This document shows, in pieces, positions 11,386 to 23,609 of a stretch of 64,000 bases of DNA; within the stretch, counting starts at the first letter, position 1, and each line of letters starts with the position of its first letter. The notes beneath the pieces are model-generated. The model worked only from the letters and a program-made list of their open reading frames with translations, was not told the DNA's origin and ran no database searches. Both the position numbers and the translations under genes were made by a program. Origin of the DNA: Typhlomys cinereus (taxonomy: Eukaryota > Chordata > Mammalia > Rodentia > Platacanthomyidae); NCBI GenBank assembly GCA_023101885.1, contig JALPQD010000834.1, forward strand, positions 434,001 through 498,000, read 5' to 3'.

Positions 11386-12802
11386 TTTTATTTTATTTTA
11401 TTTTACTTTATTTTATTTCTGCTCATACAAACTTAATAGGTAACATGGTCACCTCCCTCCATCCACCCCATCCTGCACCCCCTTGCTACCTCCCCCATTT
11501 TTCCCTTCCTTTCCCCCCTCCCTCCATATCTCCCAGTGCCTCCTGCCCCCCCATCCCTGGAGCATCCTTTAATGTGTATGTCAAACTTTCCTCTGCGTCC
11601 TCCTCTCTGATGAGGTGTAAGGACTGTGGCATTTCCTAGAACTCTTTCTTGTGTTCCCCTTAAGTATAGGAACATTATTGTGGCCGTTTATCCTTAGCTT
11701 CTAAGGATCCCAGTGCCTTTAGTCCATGCTAAACTTTGAGGGGTCGATAATGTGTTGGCCATTGCTCAGGTCATGCAAAGTCCTATTATGATTACTTCGG
11801 CCCTAACTTGTGTTTAGTATCTTGCATATCGTTGCTTCTCCCCATTTTTAGGCTCTTACAATCTTACTGCCCCCTCTTTTGCAAATTTCCCTGAGCTTCA
11901 GGATGGGGAGAGATTGGGTTGGCCTAGTTCCAAGTGGTTGATATAAAGTTTCTGATGTTCTGAATTATGGTTTGTTGATTTTTTTTTCAGTTTTCCTGTT
12001 CCTGCAATGCTCTTGGCTCCATCCTGATGGGTATTGGATGTCACCCCCTGGCCAGAGATAAAAAGCTGTTAAATTAGAGTCTTATTAGAGTATATTCAAA
12101 TGTAGATGGAATAAAGTAGGAGACTGTGGGGGGACGTAAGTCTCCTATTGCAAAAAGGTTACTTTCTATCTGCCAGACTATATACCCTTCCCTTCTGGTG
12201 AGATCATACCCTGTCAGTTACAAATTATCAGGAAGGAAAGTCTTTGAACTTAACCAGATGTCTCATTACTTACTTGCAGTCCTTGATGGTGATCTATTTT
12301 CTCTGCTGTAACATGATCCCCTCTCTCCTTGTTTCTGATGGGGCCCTCATTCCCCATCCCTCCTGTTTATAATCTTTGCAATTACTGTGGGTATTACAGA
12401 GATTTATCTTTGAGTGTCTCTAAGTGGGTTTGGTACTAGGATCCACCTATTAGGAAGTACACATATGTCACTTAATTTTGTGTCTGGGATACTTCACTTA
12501 ATATAATTGTTTCTAATCCCATCCATTTCCCGGCAAACTCCAGTAATTCATCATTTTTGATGGCTGAGTAGTATTCCATTTTATAGATGTACCACATTTT
12601 CCTTATCCACTCGTCAACTGTTGGACATTTGGGTTGATTCCATGACTTTACTATTGTAAACAGTGCTGCTATGAACATGGTCATGGTTGTGCTACCAAGG
12701 TGAATTTTTGCTGTATGGGGGTATGTTCCCAAAAGTGGAATAGCAGGGTCATATGGCAATTCAATCTTTAACTTCTTTAAGAATCTCCAGACGGCTCACC
12801 AG
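11386..12802 (-). mobile_element. LINE-1 3' fragment (3'UTR + ORF2 C-terminus), copy D
   Basis: An antisense, 5'-truncated L1. From left to right it shows a poly(T) (TTTTA)n tail, gctcatacaaacttaatagg, a pyrimidine-rich tract (complement of the polypurine tract), the ~1 kb 3'UTR, and then the ORF2 C-terminus at 12,472-12,759 with PYDPAIPLLG, MFIAALFT, WNQPKCPT, MEYYSAIKND and LETIILSE ending at a stop. The insertion is bracketed by atgaactacaaattta (11,370-11,385) and atgaactaaaaattta (12,803-12,818), a 16-bp duplication with one mismatch. This shows an ordinary target-primed insertion. Confidence 0.93.
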
Positions 12803-12849
12803 ATGAACTAAAAATTTAAAATGCAAACTGTATTTTCCAAGTGTGGGTG

Positions 12850-13700
12850 GTTATAGAAGGCTTTGTAAAATGTTTATTATTTTACTATCCAAGTTTTCAT
12901 ACATATTTGTATTATATACTAATCATAATCATTCTCATATCCACCTTTCCTTTTTCTTACTCCCTCTCTTTTTAACTTTATTTATTTAATTTTGCATGTA
13001 TGTATGAATGAGTGTGAGTATAAGTATGTGTTTGTGTATGTGTGTGTGTATGGGTGTGTGTATCAGAAGGCATTATGTCTCCTTATGAAGGAACAAGGGT
13101 GATTTCAGGAATCATCCTAGATTCCTTCTACCTCCTTTTTACTTCACTCTGAGATTTTAGAGACTTCACCCACCGTGACCAGTAGTGCAGGCCTCCCCCA
13201 TTTGTAGGTGAGACCTGAGATCTGAACTCAGGACCTTCTGCTTGGGAGGTGATCTTAACCCTTGAGCCATCTCTCCAGCCCTCTTGTGCCCCTCCCTTAT
13301 CCACTGGTCTTCTTTGTCACACTAGACAGTTTTGCTTCTGTTTTTGTGATATATTTATATGTGTGTGCATATATATATATATATATGAATATACATAATG
13401 CATCTATGTAAAATTCAGGAAGCACAAATTAGATGAAGGAATTTTACTTTTCTGTGGTTGGCTTTATCCATTTAGTAGAATTATTTCTATGTGTATCCAT
13501 TTTCCTGCAGAGGATATGAATTCATTGTTCTTTATGACTGAAAAGATCCATTTTATATATGTTGAAATTTCTTTTTTCCATTTTTTTCTATTCCTGGATA
13601 TTTAAGTTGTTTTCATAATTTAGTTATTACAAATACTTCTGCAATTATCATTGATGCCCAACTATTTCATTAGAACCTTTGCAAAAATAAGGAGTGCATG
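12850..13700 (-). mobile_element. Old LINE-1 3' fragment interrupted by a SINE
   Basis: The parts at 12,850-12,975 and 13,283-13,700 look like diverged antisense L1 3' sequence. Examples are the 'ttggctttatccatttagta ... tccattttcctgcag ... tatgaattcattgttcttta' order and the 'ttacaaatacttctgcaatt' block, which follow the usual reverse-oriented L1 ORF2-end consensus. A SINE (12,980-13,282) separates the halves. Much more decayed than copy D next to it. Confidence 0.5.
12980..13282 (-). repeat. tRNA-derived SINE (B2-superfamily-like), diverged
   Basis: The head is at the right end: the complement of 13,247-13,282 reads ggctggagagatggctcaag. The B-box-like gagttcagatctcag follows. The left end is TG/AT-rich tail. 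The body is more diverged than in the young copies, so it is an older member or a related subfamily. Confidence 0.75.
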
Positions 13701-14725
13701 ATCATAGGCTCTTCACTTAGCTGATTATTCTATCAATAAGATAATAGCAGGAATGCACTTTATTGGACTTACAATATTTATGAAATAAACAAATTAATAT
13801 GTATTTAATTGTATGAGACATAAACAATTAGAGAATTAAAGAACACACCATTAAGGGTGGTCATGTTGACTCTTTTTTCGTGCCAATGAGGTTCAATTCC
13901 TATTAGTGTTTTAATGTTGTTGTCTCTTTCTTCTCCAGTTGAATGTTTGTCAAGAAAACATTTAGGGAATTTTTGAAAAATGAAATCTGAGAGAGTATAT
14001 TGAAGTCTTTCAAAACTGAAACTTGCATTCAATTCATAAATAGATGATTCATATTGTTAGATTTGATGGGACTACTTTATTTGGGAGACGCTTGCCTCTC
14101 ATGATTCATGAAGAAAACTAGCAGTGAATCTGCCAGCAATGATCCTGGATCAATTGTTTTCTCTTTCTCTTATACCCATCAAAAGAGTGCTTTAGGGAAG
14201 TATTTCTCCCCTATTATAAACTTATTTTAGAATAAAGACCATGATTATTATTAATCTTAGCTATTTCTTTCCATGAGTACTGTACAGTTTCCACCACAGA
14301 ATAGTTAAATAACAGTTAAGGATAATCAAACCCATCTAAATTTGAGTTTTCCTTTCTGGTCTCTTTGGTCTCAATGAGAAAACAAATATTGATAAATTAA
14401 TTAGATAAAATGATATGTAAAATACCTTACATTTTACTTTTCTTAAATAAAATGTAGATCAATCCTTTTATAATTTATTTAACTCTGAAAATGCTCCTAT
14501 TGAATGACTCTAACTGTGGGAATATGTTGGCAGGTAGAATTAGCAATAATAGTTTCCTGTAAAGTTTTAAATCACTTACTTTAGTTGTATGAATTATGTC
14601 GTCATGCCTCATCTGCCTCCATCAGAAACTTCATCAATTGCAAAGAGTCAGGTTTCATCTTTCGTACTGTTTGAAAAATGTGCTAGACCAATGAGTGAGT
14701 GATGCTTTGCACACCATTAACTCTC
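13701..14725. other. AT-rich unassigned stretch
   Basis: No supported gene or clear repeat. The minus-strand open frame at 13,805-14,032 has no recognisable domain. Confidence 0.45.
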
Positions 14726-15173
14726 CCTTGGACTTTGTTGAATGGTGACACCAATATGATTCATGACTCTTTCAGAAATTTTTGGCCACCTGCTTGGCCT
14801 ATTTGATTGAATTTATCAGAATAAACCAAGGACCATTAAAATATAGTGATCCACAAATAGTTGAAAATTTCATAGATAATTTTAATTGCTGATATTCTGT
14901 ATTCCTATGCATTCCACCTCAAATTAAAAATGGTATACTTAACTTTTGCCCATTTTGTGTGTTTAAATTTGCTGAAGTTGGTTCTATAATTGTGGTATAA
15001 AGATTGTTCTATAAACTGTGTTGCAAGACTCCAACAGATTCTAGTAATATTTACTCCTACTTTAAACAGAATGAAATGAAAGGTGCATTTGTGAAGACAT
15101 AAACATAAAGTGGCTAAAAATGTCTGAAAGAGTCATGAATCATACTGGTGATATCATTCAACAAGGTCCCAGG
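14726..15173. repeat. 63-bp inverted repeat flanking ~320 bp
   Basis: The left arm (14,726-14,788) and right arm (15,111-15,173) are reverse complements of each other at roughly 85 %. They share the unbroken core ctgaaagagtcatgaatcat, and inverse copies of the ends ccttgg...ttgttgaat. The interior is AT-rich and non-coding. It could be a decayed short inverted-repeat (MITE-like) transposon, or two oppositely inserted copies of a short repeat. No target-site duplication was identified. Confidence 0.8.
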
Positions 15174-15449
15174 AAAAGCTTATAGTTTACAAGACAAGTA
15201 GTTGAGCTAACAATTTTTTTCAAAAGCTACTAAAGATGCATCCTGGTTCTTCAAATATGAAGAAGCTCCTTCTGAATGCAGATGAGGCACAATCAACCTG
15301 CAGTTTTTAATCAGCGCAAGGTAAATCAATCTTGCATATGACTTCATATTTGATTTAACCATAATTTTAAAGTGAATCACAATGATTTCCATTTATGAGA
15401 CAATGGAAAACAACATGGTCAGTGTAAAAGTGTTGCCCCAAATTAACAC
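15174..15449. other. Unassigned stretch
   Basis: No supported gene; the minus-strand 61-residue open frame here has no recognisable feature. Confidence 0.4.
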
Positions 15450-15550
15450 CTGGACTGGGTATTGTAGAGCATACCTATTAACCTAATATTCAGAAGGGAA
15501 TGTTTAGTTATAGGTTATCCTGGGTTGTATATCATGACGATTCCAAAAAA
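15450..15550 (+). repeat. Degenerate B1-like SINE monomer
   Basis: Order of motifs: ctggactgggtattgtagag, then catacctattaacc (B1 'cctgtaatccc' region), aatattcagaaggg, gttatcctgggttg, and an A-rich end (ccaaaaaata). This follows the B1/7SL monomer layout but is heavily diverged. Confidence 0.45.
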
Positions 15551-16129
15551 TAATTTCAGCTTTTGTGACATCTGTTCAAAGTAGTTAGTTAGGTCTATTA
15601 TTTTATGTGCAGAGACAGTAATAAGAATATGACATCAGATGTGAGATGGAATGAGATTTTTTCCAGAGCAAAAGGAGATCTCCTTCAACTTCACTCTCTT
15701 AAAGAACATGTCTCTTTTTACTTCTACAGCATATCTTGAAGTCACTTGTACTCTCTACCAAAATTTGATGTACTCTGAGACCATTGGCCACCTAGATCTC
15801 CAGTCATGATATCATGAAATCTCTTCATGTGAAGATATGTTCAAAGCCTGATGTTTTATACCTTTTTTGCCTTGATATCTAGATAAAGTAAAAAATGTCA
15901 ACTATGTTATAATTTCTATTATTGATAGTCTGGTGCATGTTATTAAAGAATTGGTATGTTTCTAGTGGCACTTGAAATGAATATCAACTGTGTTTAATAA
16001 TATAAAATAGTTTTGATAGATCTTTAATATGTAAATTTTACTATTTGATTGTGTATAACATGGTGACAGTAAGTTTGGAAATGATTATTGCTGGAATTAT
16101 GATTCTTTGTTGTCTGAGAAAATATTCAG
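15551..16129. other. AT-rich unassigned stretch
   Basis: No gene or clear repeat seen. Confidence 0.4.
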
Positions 16130-16475
16130 ATGCAACTTTAGGGGAGAAAGGAAGAATTATTGACTTACTATATCAAAAGGGAGATATAGACAATTATAAC
16201 AGGAATCATATAGCAAAAGATATGGCTATAGGTAGATGCAGAGGTACGAGGCTGGTTCCAATCACCACAGCTATCAAGAAGGCTGAGATAGCAAGAGAAA
16301 AATTGAGAAAGGAGGATCAGGCTACAAAATCTCAAAGACTGCTCCATGGTACTTCCCTCTTTTCAGCAAGTCTTCACCTCTCAAAGCTGCTAGAACCTTC
16401 ACAGACATTAATATCACCTAAGGATGCAAACACATGAGCCTGTGGGGGAGTGCACATTCAAGCTAAGATAGCTAT
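16130..16475 (+). repeat. Probable rodent interspersed repeat
   Basis: Contains gaagaattattgacttact, then an A/G-rich middle, then ctcaaagactgctccatgg, then atcacctaaggatgcaaaca and catgagcctgtggggga. This order is typical of a dispersed rodent repeat that ends with a 'cacatgagcctatggggg' block. A 130-codon open frame (16,045-16,437) spans its edge. It shows no domain and runs from unique DNA into the repeat, so I do not regard it as a gene. Confidence 0.4.
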
Positions 16476-17754
16476 TTTTAATTGTATGCCTATGTATTTT
16501 GTATATAGTCCTTCATATTATATATTAAACAAATTTGAGTCCAGTCCTTTTTATATTTAAACTAGTCTAAGAGAATATTTATTAGAAAACAGAGGACAAA
16601 AATCCTCATGAATATTCATTTTTCTTTGTCAATGTGGGTGAACAATAATCAACTCTATGGTACTGCCCAACCTCCATTCCCTGGGGAAAAAAAAGTGTAT
16701 GCTGAATTTGAAATGGAGTACTGAGAGTTCCCAGACACTAAAACTTACCTCATTCTAACAGTTCTTTGAAGATCTTTCCAACATAATTTCAGTGACATTT
16801 GCTTAATTATGCATCATAATTGTATGACTGCACATTGTAATTATATGATTATATATGTTTACTCTCAATAGACAATTAGATATAATCATCCTTAGCACTT
16901 TAATGCATGATGAAAAAATTACCCGATGGAATTCAGGAACATACACTAAAGTAACTAAATGCTGTACTGATCCTTTCCACATAATACTTATCATGAGGTG
17001 AGACTACTAACAGCATAAAAAAGGATAGTGAATGTGTGCTGGAAATGCATTCAGTGTAAATTAGAGGTGGAAGTGGGAAAAGAGGAAAGTAGGAGAAAAG
17101 GGGACTTAAGGGAAAAGGCACATAAATTCTTTGTGTAAAAAAGTTTCAAATAATAAAGAGAAAAAATAGAATAAAAAACAAAAAAAACATTTCCTGATCG
17201 AATTTTCCCAAGCCACAACATTGAATTTATGCACTATTTTAATGGTGTATATCTTATCTGATTATATTTAAAATAATCTAGACAATATGAAAGTACCATC
17301 AAAATAAAAGATTACAGTAAGAAATGGAAGCATAAATAGCTTTGTTGGGTCTTGGGCCCATTTCGTCAATCACTCACTCATTTGCCATTGAATACTTATT
17401 ACAAATTACCCATGTACTAGGACTTGACTTGAACACTTTTGTATATCTGTCAGTCCCCTTGTCCTTTATGTTAGTGCTTTCCTATATAGTAGAGAATAAA
17501 TATTCCACATCCTCATCAAATCATATCCTATTGGTATTTGGTATCTAAAACTGTCATGGCTGAATCATGAGTTGCCAAGATCATAGAAGCAAAACAAAAC
17601 ATTATAAGGTATGATCAACACTGAAGAGTGAAGATACAATATTATATTTGACTAGGTATTAGCTATTTAATATATGAATATATGAACTGATATAGCTAAG
17701 ACAATAAGTCATACCTGTAGCTGTCTGGGCTGGAGTGATTCAGTGTATTCTCCA
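16476..17754. other. AT-rich unassigned stretch
   Basis: No supported gene. A truncated SINE-like head (gggctggagtgattcagtg) occurs near 17,728 but is too short to assign. Confidence 0.4.
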
Positions 17755-18090
17755 CTTGCATTAGCTACTTTCACTATTTTTGTGACAAAATACTGACAAG
17801 AAGCAATATACAGAAGGAAATGTTTATTCTGGCCTATGGTTTAAGGGGATATATTCCATTGTGGTGTCATTGGGACACAAATCACAGGTTTCTGGGCACA
17901 TTTCTCCACAGTCAGGAAACAGAGAAAGTTGGTCTGAGCTATTAACTTCAAGGCCTACTCCTTGGTACCTACTTACTCTAGCAAAGGTTTATCTCTTAAA
18001 GGTTCTACAATATACCCAAATAATGCCGCTAGCTGGGAAGCAAATGTTCAAATACATGAAATTGTGAGAGATCATTCATATGCAGACAAC
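17755..18090 (+). repeat. Rodent interspersed repeat (gtgacaaaatactgac type)
   Basis: Starts ttgcattagctactttcact, with tgtgacaaaatactgacaag, tgtttattctggcctatgg, ccacagtcaggaaacagaga, and ends near 18,090. The order matches a common rodent dispersed repeat and parallels the one at 28,510-28,850. Family name uncertain. Confidence 0.5.
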
Positions 18091-18477
18091 AACACCATTT
18101 TTTCAACCCCTCTGACAACATAAATTAGTTCTTTAATGAGTCCTCTGTTTATTTATAGGATCTATAGATCAAGCATGTGTAGTTCAAATCCTATTTTGCT
18201 TAGTAATGTCACTTTTCACTTTTATTCTGGAGTTGCTTTATTTATGTCTGTTGTCTCTTCAGTATTATAATACCATTTAAGAATTACAATGTAAACAATA
18301 CCTAAAGCCTAATGGAATTAGTCAAACAAATGAATTATATAGTAGAAATTCTTGTAATGTTGTAACTTAATATTAATAACTGTAGAAAAACTGAGTCCTA
18401 TAATGTTGTAAAAGGAAAGTAATATGACCAGATATAACTTCAAATTCCATTGACTATAGAAATACACAGTACTGAGA
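18091..18477. other. AT-rich unassigned stretch
   Basis: No gene or repeat recognised. Confidence 0.4.
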
Positions 18478-18714
18478 CAGGGAGATGTTTTGGATGAAAG
18501 ACCTGGCCTTGTAATCAAAATGATATGAGTTTAGATCCCCAGATCTAATGTTCAAATGTCAGACAGATATCGCAGAGGCCAACAGTTTTAGTCTTGGAAG
18601 GAAGAGCTTGGGAAACTCCAGAGCACCAATATAAGGAGATAAAGCAATCCAGGGTGTTCTCCATGTCACCTTTGGAACTCCAGAATCACAAATTGTCCTC
18701 TTACACACAAATAC

Positions 18715-18791
<77 letters not shown>

Positions 18792-18834
18792 GAGAGGGAG
18801 AGGAGAGGAGAGGGGAGAGGAGAGAGAGAGAAAC
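18478..18834 (+). repeat. Old SINE-like body with (AG)n tail
   Basis: Bases 18,478-18,713 loosely follow a B2/B3-type SINE (agggagatgttttggatgaa head, agtttagatccccagatct B-box-like). They run into a ~120-bp (AG)n microsatellite at 18,714-18,834. The microsatellite is certain, the SINE assignment tentative. The RERERE and SLSLSL frames on the two strands come from the microsatellite. Confidence 0.5.
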
Positions 18835-20214
18835 AAAGAACATTCAGACTAGGTAGATATTTACATGTAAAGTAAGTTCAAATGTGACAAGGCAGTCACA
18901 TTATTATGTCCACAAATTTGCTGACACTGAAATGACCATATCTCCTTTTGATTTCCTGTCATTCTTAATTTTACTCCAAAAACTTGACAGAATTAAGTTT
19001 ATTTCCTCTTCTACTAAGTAACTCTTCTCATTCCTGCTCAAATTCTGCCAGTATCTTTTATATTTTTCTATATAGGTAGGTTCTCAAATATTCTTTACAT
19101 GTCATGATTTTGAATGTATATAACTCTGTATTTGAGTTTTTATTCTGGATTTCCATACACCTCTGAAAGTGTGATGCCCAAGTCTAAATGTCAGAATAAA
19201 ATACTTTGGCTTGTTATCTAGATTATGGTTGGATTAAGGAAGGCAGCTGAGGGCCTATTAATTTTCTCTTCAACTCCTTTCATAGTGGATTAATTTTCTT
19301 CCCAAGCTCACAATTATTTTCCATTAAATTGTATCATTTGTTCCTTTATTTTCATCTCTTGATTTGTCTTTGAATTATAATTCTGTCTGCTCCCAGTCTT
19401 ACTAATTTGTAAATATTATCAACAGGTGAACTTCCCAGAACTCCTCCAAGTTATTTATAGAGTGGATGAGACCTGTGAGAGAAATGTGTCCCTGCAGGCT
19501 GTCATTAATATATTATTTGGTGAATATTCACTAGCGATATGCATCCAACTTCATAAATACCTATTTAATTGAATTCAGCCAAATGATGCTATATAACCTT
19601 GAGAGTTACTACATCTCTTTTGAAATCTTTATGTACGCTATGTGGGATATTTAGCAAATCCACCGGCTAAGTAATAATGAAAAAATGAAGTGAACTGAAT
19701 TTTTAGTGAACCCATATTGGCTTCTTTCATAAATGTCTAAATGCCATCTGCTTAATAGCATTTCTGTTGAAAATCAACATTAGTCTCTGGATTTTTATTT
19801 CACAATGAAGCATTTTATGCTTTTGAAAATCCAGCCATTTATCTCTCTTTAATTTTTAGTTACTTCCCTTCTTTTTAGACATTTCTTCAAAAAATAAAGT
19901 TTTATTATGTAAATACATAATTTTCCTTCACATATAACTGAATTTGTTATGCTTTTATTTATGTCAACATTGTGCTACTCTCTTGTAGACTGTACACCTA
20001 CCTGGCATTTAATTTTCAAGAATACATTTTTAATCATTGCAATATGGAACTGCCACATGAGATTCAGTTCTAAATAATGGTTCTTCAGAAGGATTCATTT
20101 TTATTCCAGAAACATGAAATATCTAAGAAATATATTAATTTACCATGAACATTGTGACTTAAATCTTGCTAAACTTTAAAAATATCTTGGCAGCTCTATA
20201 TTATCCCCACATTT
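18835..20214. other. AT-rich unassigned stretch
   Basis: 1.4 kb without a supported gene or nameable repeat; possibly single-copy. Confidence 0.45.
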
Positions 20215-20229
20215 AACAAATACCAAAAA

Positions 20230-21569
20230 TGAGTTTCAGGATGGGGAGAGATTAGGCTGACCTAGTTCTATGTGGTTGATATAGAGTCTCTGAAGTTCTG
20301 GATTGTGGTTTGTTGATTTTCTTTTGCAGTTTTGCTGCTCCTGAAATGCCCTTCACTCCATCCTGATGAACACTGTATGTCACCCCCTGATCAGAAACAA
20401 AAAGCTGTTAAACTGGAGTCTTGTTATAATAACACATTCAAACGTAGATGTAATAAAAGTAGGAAACCTCAGTGAGGGAGTGGTCAATCACCCATTTGCA
20501 AATGATTACTTTTTATCTGCCAGACTATATGCCCTCCCCTTCTGGTGAGATCATACTCCCTCAGTTGTACATGATCAGGAAACACGTCTGTGAACTTAAC
20601 AGGTGTCCATTACTTACTTGCATTCCTTGATGGAGCCACTCTCTCTGCGTAAAATGGTCCGCTCTCTCCCTGTGTCTGGTGTGGCCCTCCAACCCCATCC
20701 TCCTGTTCATTACTCTTGCAATTACTGTATTACATAGGTTTACCTTTGAGTGTCTCAATGTGGGCTGGTGAGTTTGTTACTAGGAGCCACCTATTAGGGA
20801 GTTACATATGGCGCTCTAATTTTCTGTGTATGGGATACCTCACTTAATATATTGTTTCTATGACATCCATTTCCCAGCAAATTCCAGAATTCATCTTTTG
20901 ATGGCTGAGTAGTACTCCATTGTATAGATATACCACGTTTCCTTATCCACTCGTCAAACTGTTGGACATTTGGGTTGATTCCATGACTTTGCTATTGTAA
21001 ACAGTGCTGCTATGAACATGGTCATGCTTGTGCTATCCAGGTGAACCTCTGCTGCATGGGGGGGTTATTCCCAAAAGTGGGATAGCAGGGTCATATGGCA
21101 TGCGGAAGAAGGGGCGGTAAGATTGTAATAGCAAAAGGATGGGAGGAGCAATGATTTGCAAGATTCTCCATGCTAGTTAGGGCCGAAGCAATCATAGTAG
21201 GACTTTGCCTGCCCTGTGCAATGTCCAACACACTATTGACCTCACAAAGTTTAGCATCAGCTAAAGCACCAAGAATCCTTGGAGGCAAGGGATTGACAGT
21301 CACAGTAGTGTTCCTATGCTTAAGGGGAGCACAGAAAGGGTTCAGGGAATGCCACTGGGTCCTTGTACATCATCGGAGAGGAGACCCAGAGGAGAGTTAG
21401 GCACACACAATAAAGGACTCTCTGGGAATTGGGGGGAGGCACTGGGGGATGGGGAGGGAGCGGAGGGGGAGCAGGGGGTTTGGGGGGAGGAGGAGGGAGG
21501 GAGGAAGGAGGGAGGGAAATGGTCTACCTATGAAGTTTGTATAAGCGAAATAATAAAAAAGTATTATAA
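20230..21569 (+). mobile_element. LINE-1 3' insertion with twin-priming inversion, copy E
   Basis: Two abutting pieces of one L1. Bases ~20,230-21,103 are antisense (3'UTR plus ORF2 C-terminus, ending in the PYDPA-encoding segment). Bases ~21,104-21,560 are sense (3'UTR, polypurine tract at 21,418-21,522, aagtttgtataagcg, A-rich tail). The inner breakpoints, cctgaaactc at the left and gcggaagaagg at the flip, are nearly adjacent in the L1 consensus and only about 10 bp is missing. The unit is bracketed by a perfect 15-bp duplication aacaaataccaaaaa at 20,215-20,229 and 21,570-21,584. This is the hallmark of twin-primed reverse transcription in one event. Confidence 0.95.
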
Positions 21570-21584
21570 AACAAATACCAAAAA

Positions 21585-23302
21585 CGTACATATTTTTCTA
21601 ATCCTCATGTACTTCTCTTACATATTTTTCACGGAATATAAATAAGAGATAATCTTTTGTTTTCAGTTTCCTCTTAGTTTCTATCTGGGATTTTTCTCCT
21701 TTTTTTTTTTCATCCTGATGGTTTCCCAGGGCTCTTGTATCAATTCCAGAACTCCTAGGACCTCGCTGTGGAATCCCACTTAGTATGACTAAGATTCTAT
21801 ACTTTGCATATTCTCTTAGGCTAATTCCTTCACAGCATTACATAATTAACCCTTTGGATTTCTTCTTTTTTGTGTGTCAGGAAAAATAGTTCTATAACTA
21901 GTTACTTTTTCAAGTAACATACTGTGTTACCCCTGATGAAGCGTACATGACTCTAAAAAGACAGTTTAATATTAGCTTAGGTGGTATACAACATCAAGCA
22001 AATTAAACCTGGAGTTCAAGAAGTGATAATTTACATATGAGTCTTCTAGTGAGTTTCACTGGAATAAATCTCTATATGTAGCACATATACTTTGAAATTA
22101 ATACTTTTCAGGCAGCAACAATACTAGGATATTTTCCACTGACTTATGCCATGCTTGTGGAAAATTGAAGTATGGACGCAATATGACAGGAAATGTTACT
22201 GACTCAATACATTGAATTTCAAACACTAGTCTCCTCTGTGCTTTCAAATGCAAGCTACGGTCTGTTTCCTAGGTTACAATAGTACACTGTAATGTTCTAA
22301 TAATCTTGGATCTTTGTTCTTCTAAACCTGTAAATCATTTTGTGTCATCGTCCCAAGCCTTGGCAACACATACATACTGAGAAAATATCATCTTCTATCC
22401 TGATTTGAGGGCAAGAAGTTAATTAGAAGAGAATTACTTTATCTTCTCTTGCTGTAGCTCCAATGTACATTCATATCTCTTTTCTATATCACCTTTTCTC
22501 ATTTTCAAACTTTTACAAAGGAGTAAAAACAGATGACAGCTGGTGCTTCATCATAAAGTGCCTAGGAAAAAAAATAGCAGCCTGGCTAAGAAATCTGGAT
22601 CCTAATGTTTGTGGTGAATGGTTAACAAGAATAGTTCATTTAATTAGATTTCCTCCCACTTGGTGATTATTAAGGAAAATCTTGAATGGAAAAATGACCA
22701 TTTAGTCAAATATAATAACACTACATTTTTATAAATGTCAAACACACATGTGTGCATAAACAAACATATATACCCATATTCCATAATCACCCATGTGGGG
22801 ATGGATTTTCTGAATTTCTTCCATTTTATAATTTGCCATTGTAGAATCTGAAGTTGGAATCAAAAAGAGAGGATAAAGGTGCATAACTGACTCAATACAG
22901 TGAAAATGTTTACGGTGTCTTCTCATCCTGCTTCCTTTTCTCTGTATTTCCTTATGCCTTCATTGTAATATTCTTTATCAATATATTAGTTGATTTAAAA
23001 TATAATGGAAATTCTGCATTTACATAGTTTGTTGGGGTTGTGGAAATATTGTGAATCACTGCCAAATTTCAGGTATATTATGGTACTTGTTTTCTTTGTT
23101 TCAACAATGTGAAAATCAGGATCTTCAAAGATCATAATAGACATTATTAGATTGGGGTTTGGTTTCATCATTTTTTCCTCATTAACATAACTGAGTTCTT
23201 GTTTCATGTATAGATCTGTAGTACTGCTGTGAATACTAAAGGAGTTGATGCACACCAAAAAAAACCTAGATTCAGAAAAAAAAATCACATTTTCATTCAC
23301 AT
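21585..23302. other. AT-rich unassigned stretch
   Basis: 1.7 kb, no supported gene. Small open frames at 22,463 and 22,995 lack recognisable domains. Confidence 0.45.
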
Positions 23303-23316
23303 AAAAATCTAAAAGG

Positions 23317-23595
23317 GGGGCTGGAGAGGTTACTCAGGGGTTAAGCCTCTGCCTTGCAGGCGGAAGGTCCTGAGTTCGGATCCCGGACTCCATGTATAGA
23401 CGCCAGGTGAAAGCGGGGGCGGCCTGTGTTTCTGGTCCTGGTAGGGCGGAGCCTGTGAAACCCGGGGCAGAGTAAACAAGGAGGAGGTGGAGGCGTCCAT
23501 GGTGGTTCCCGAATTCGTTCGTGGTTCTACATACACACACATACATACACGCATGCACACACACACGCACACATGCACAATTGAATAAATAATAA
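23317..23595 (+). repeat. tRNA-derived SINE (B2-superfamily-like), young
   Basis: The head ggctggagaggttactcagg and B-box-like gagttcggatcccgg are intact. The body (ctgtgtttctggtcctggta, then gtaaacaaggaggaggtgg) matches the copies at 9043 and 39,772. The end is CA-rich and then ataaataataaaaa. It is bracketed by a perfect aaaaatctaaaagg at 23,303-23,316 and 23,596-23,609. Little divergence suggests a recent insertion. Confidence 0.94.
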
Positions 23596-23609
23596 AAAAA
23601 TCTAAAAGG

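Noticed and set aside
16045..16437. 130-codon plus-strand open frame
   Set aside because: No recognisable domain; it starts in AT-rich DNA and runs into an interspersed repeat; no sign of splice structure or conservation.
18559..18875. SLSL / RERE open frames
   Set aside because: Translations of the (AG)n microsatellite on the two strands.
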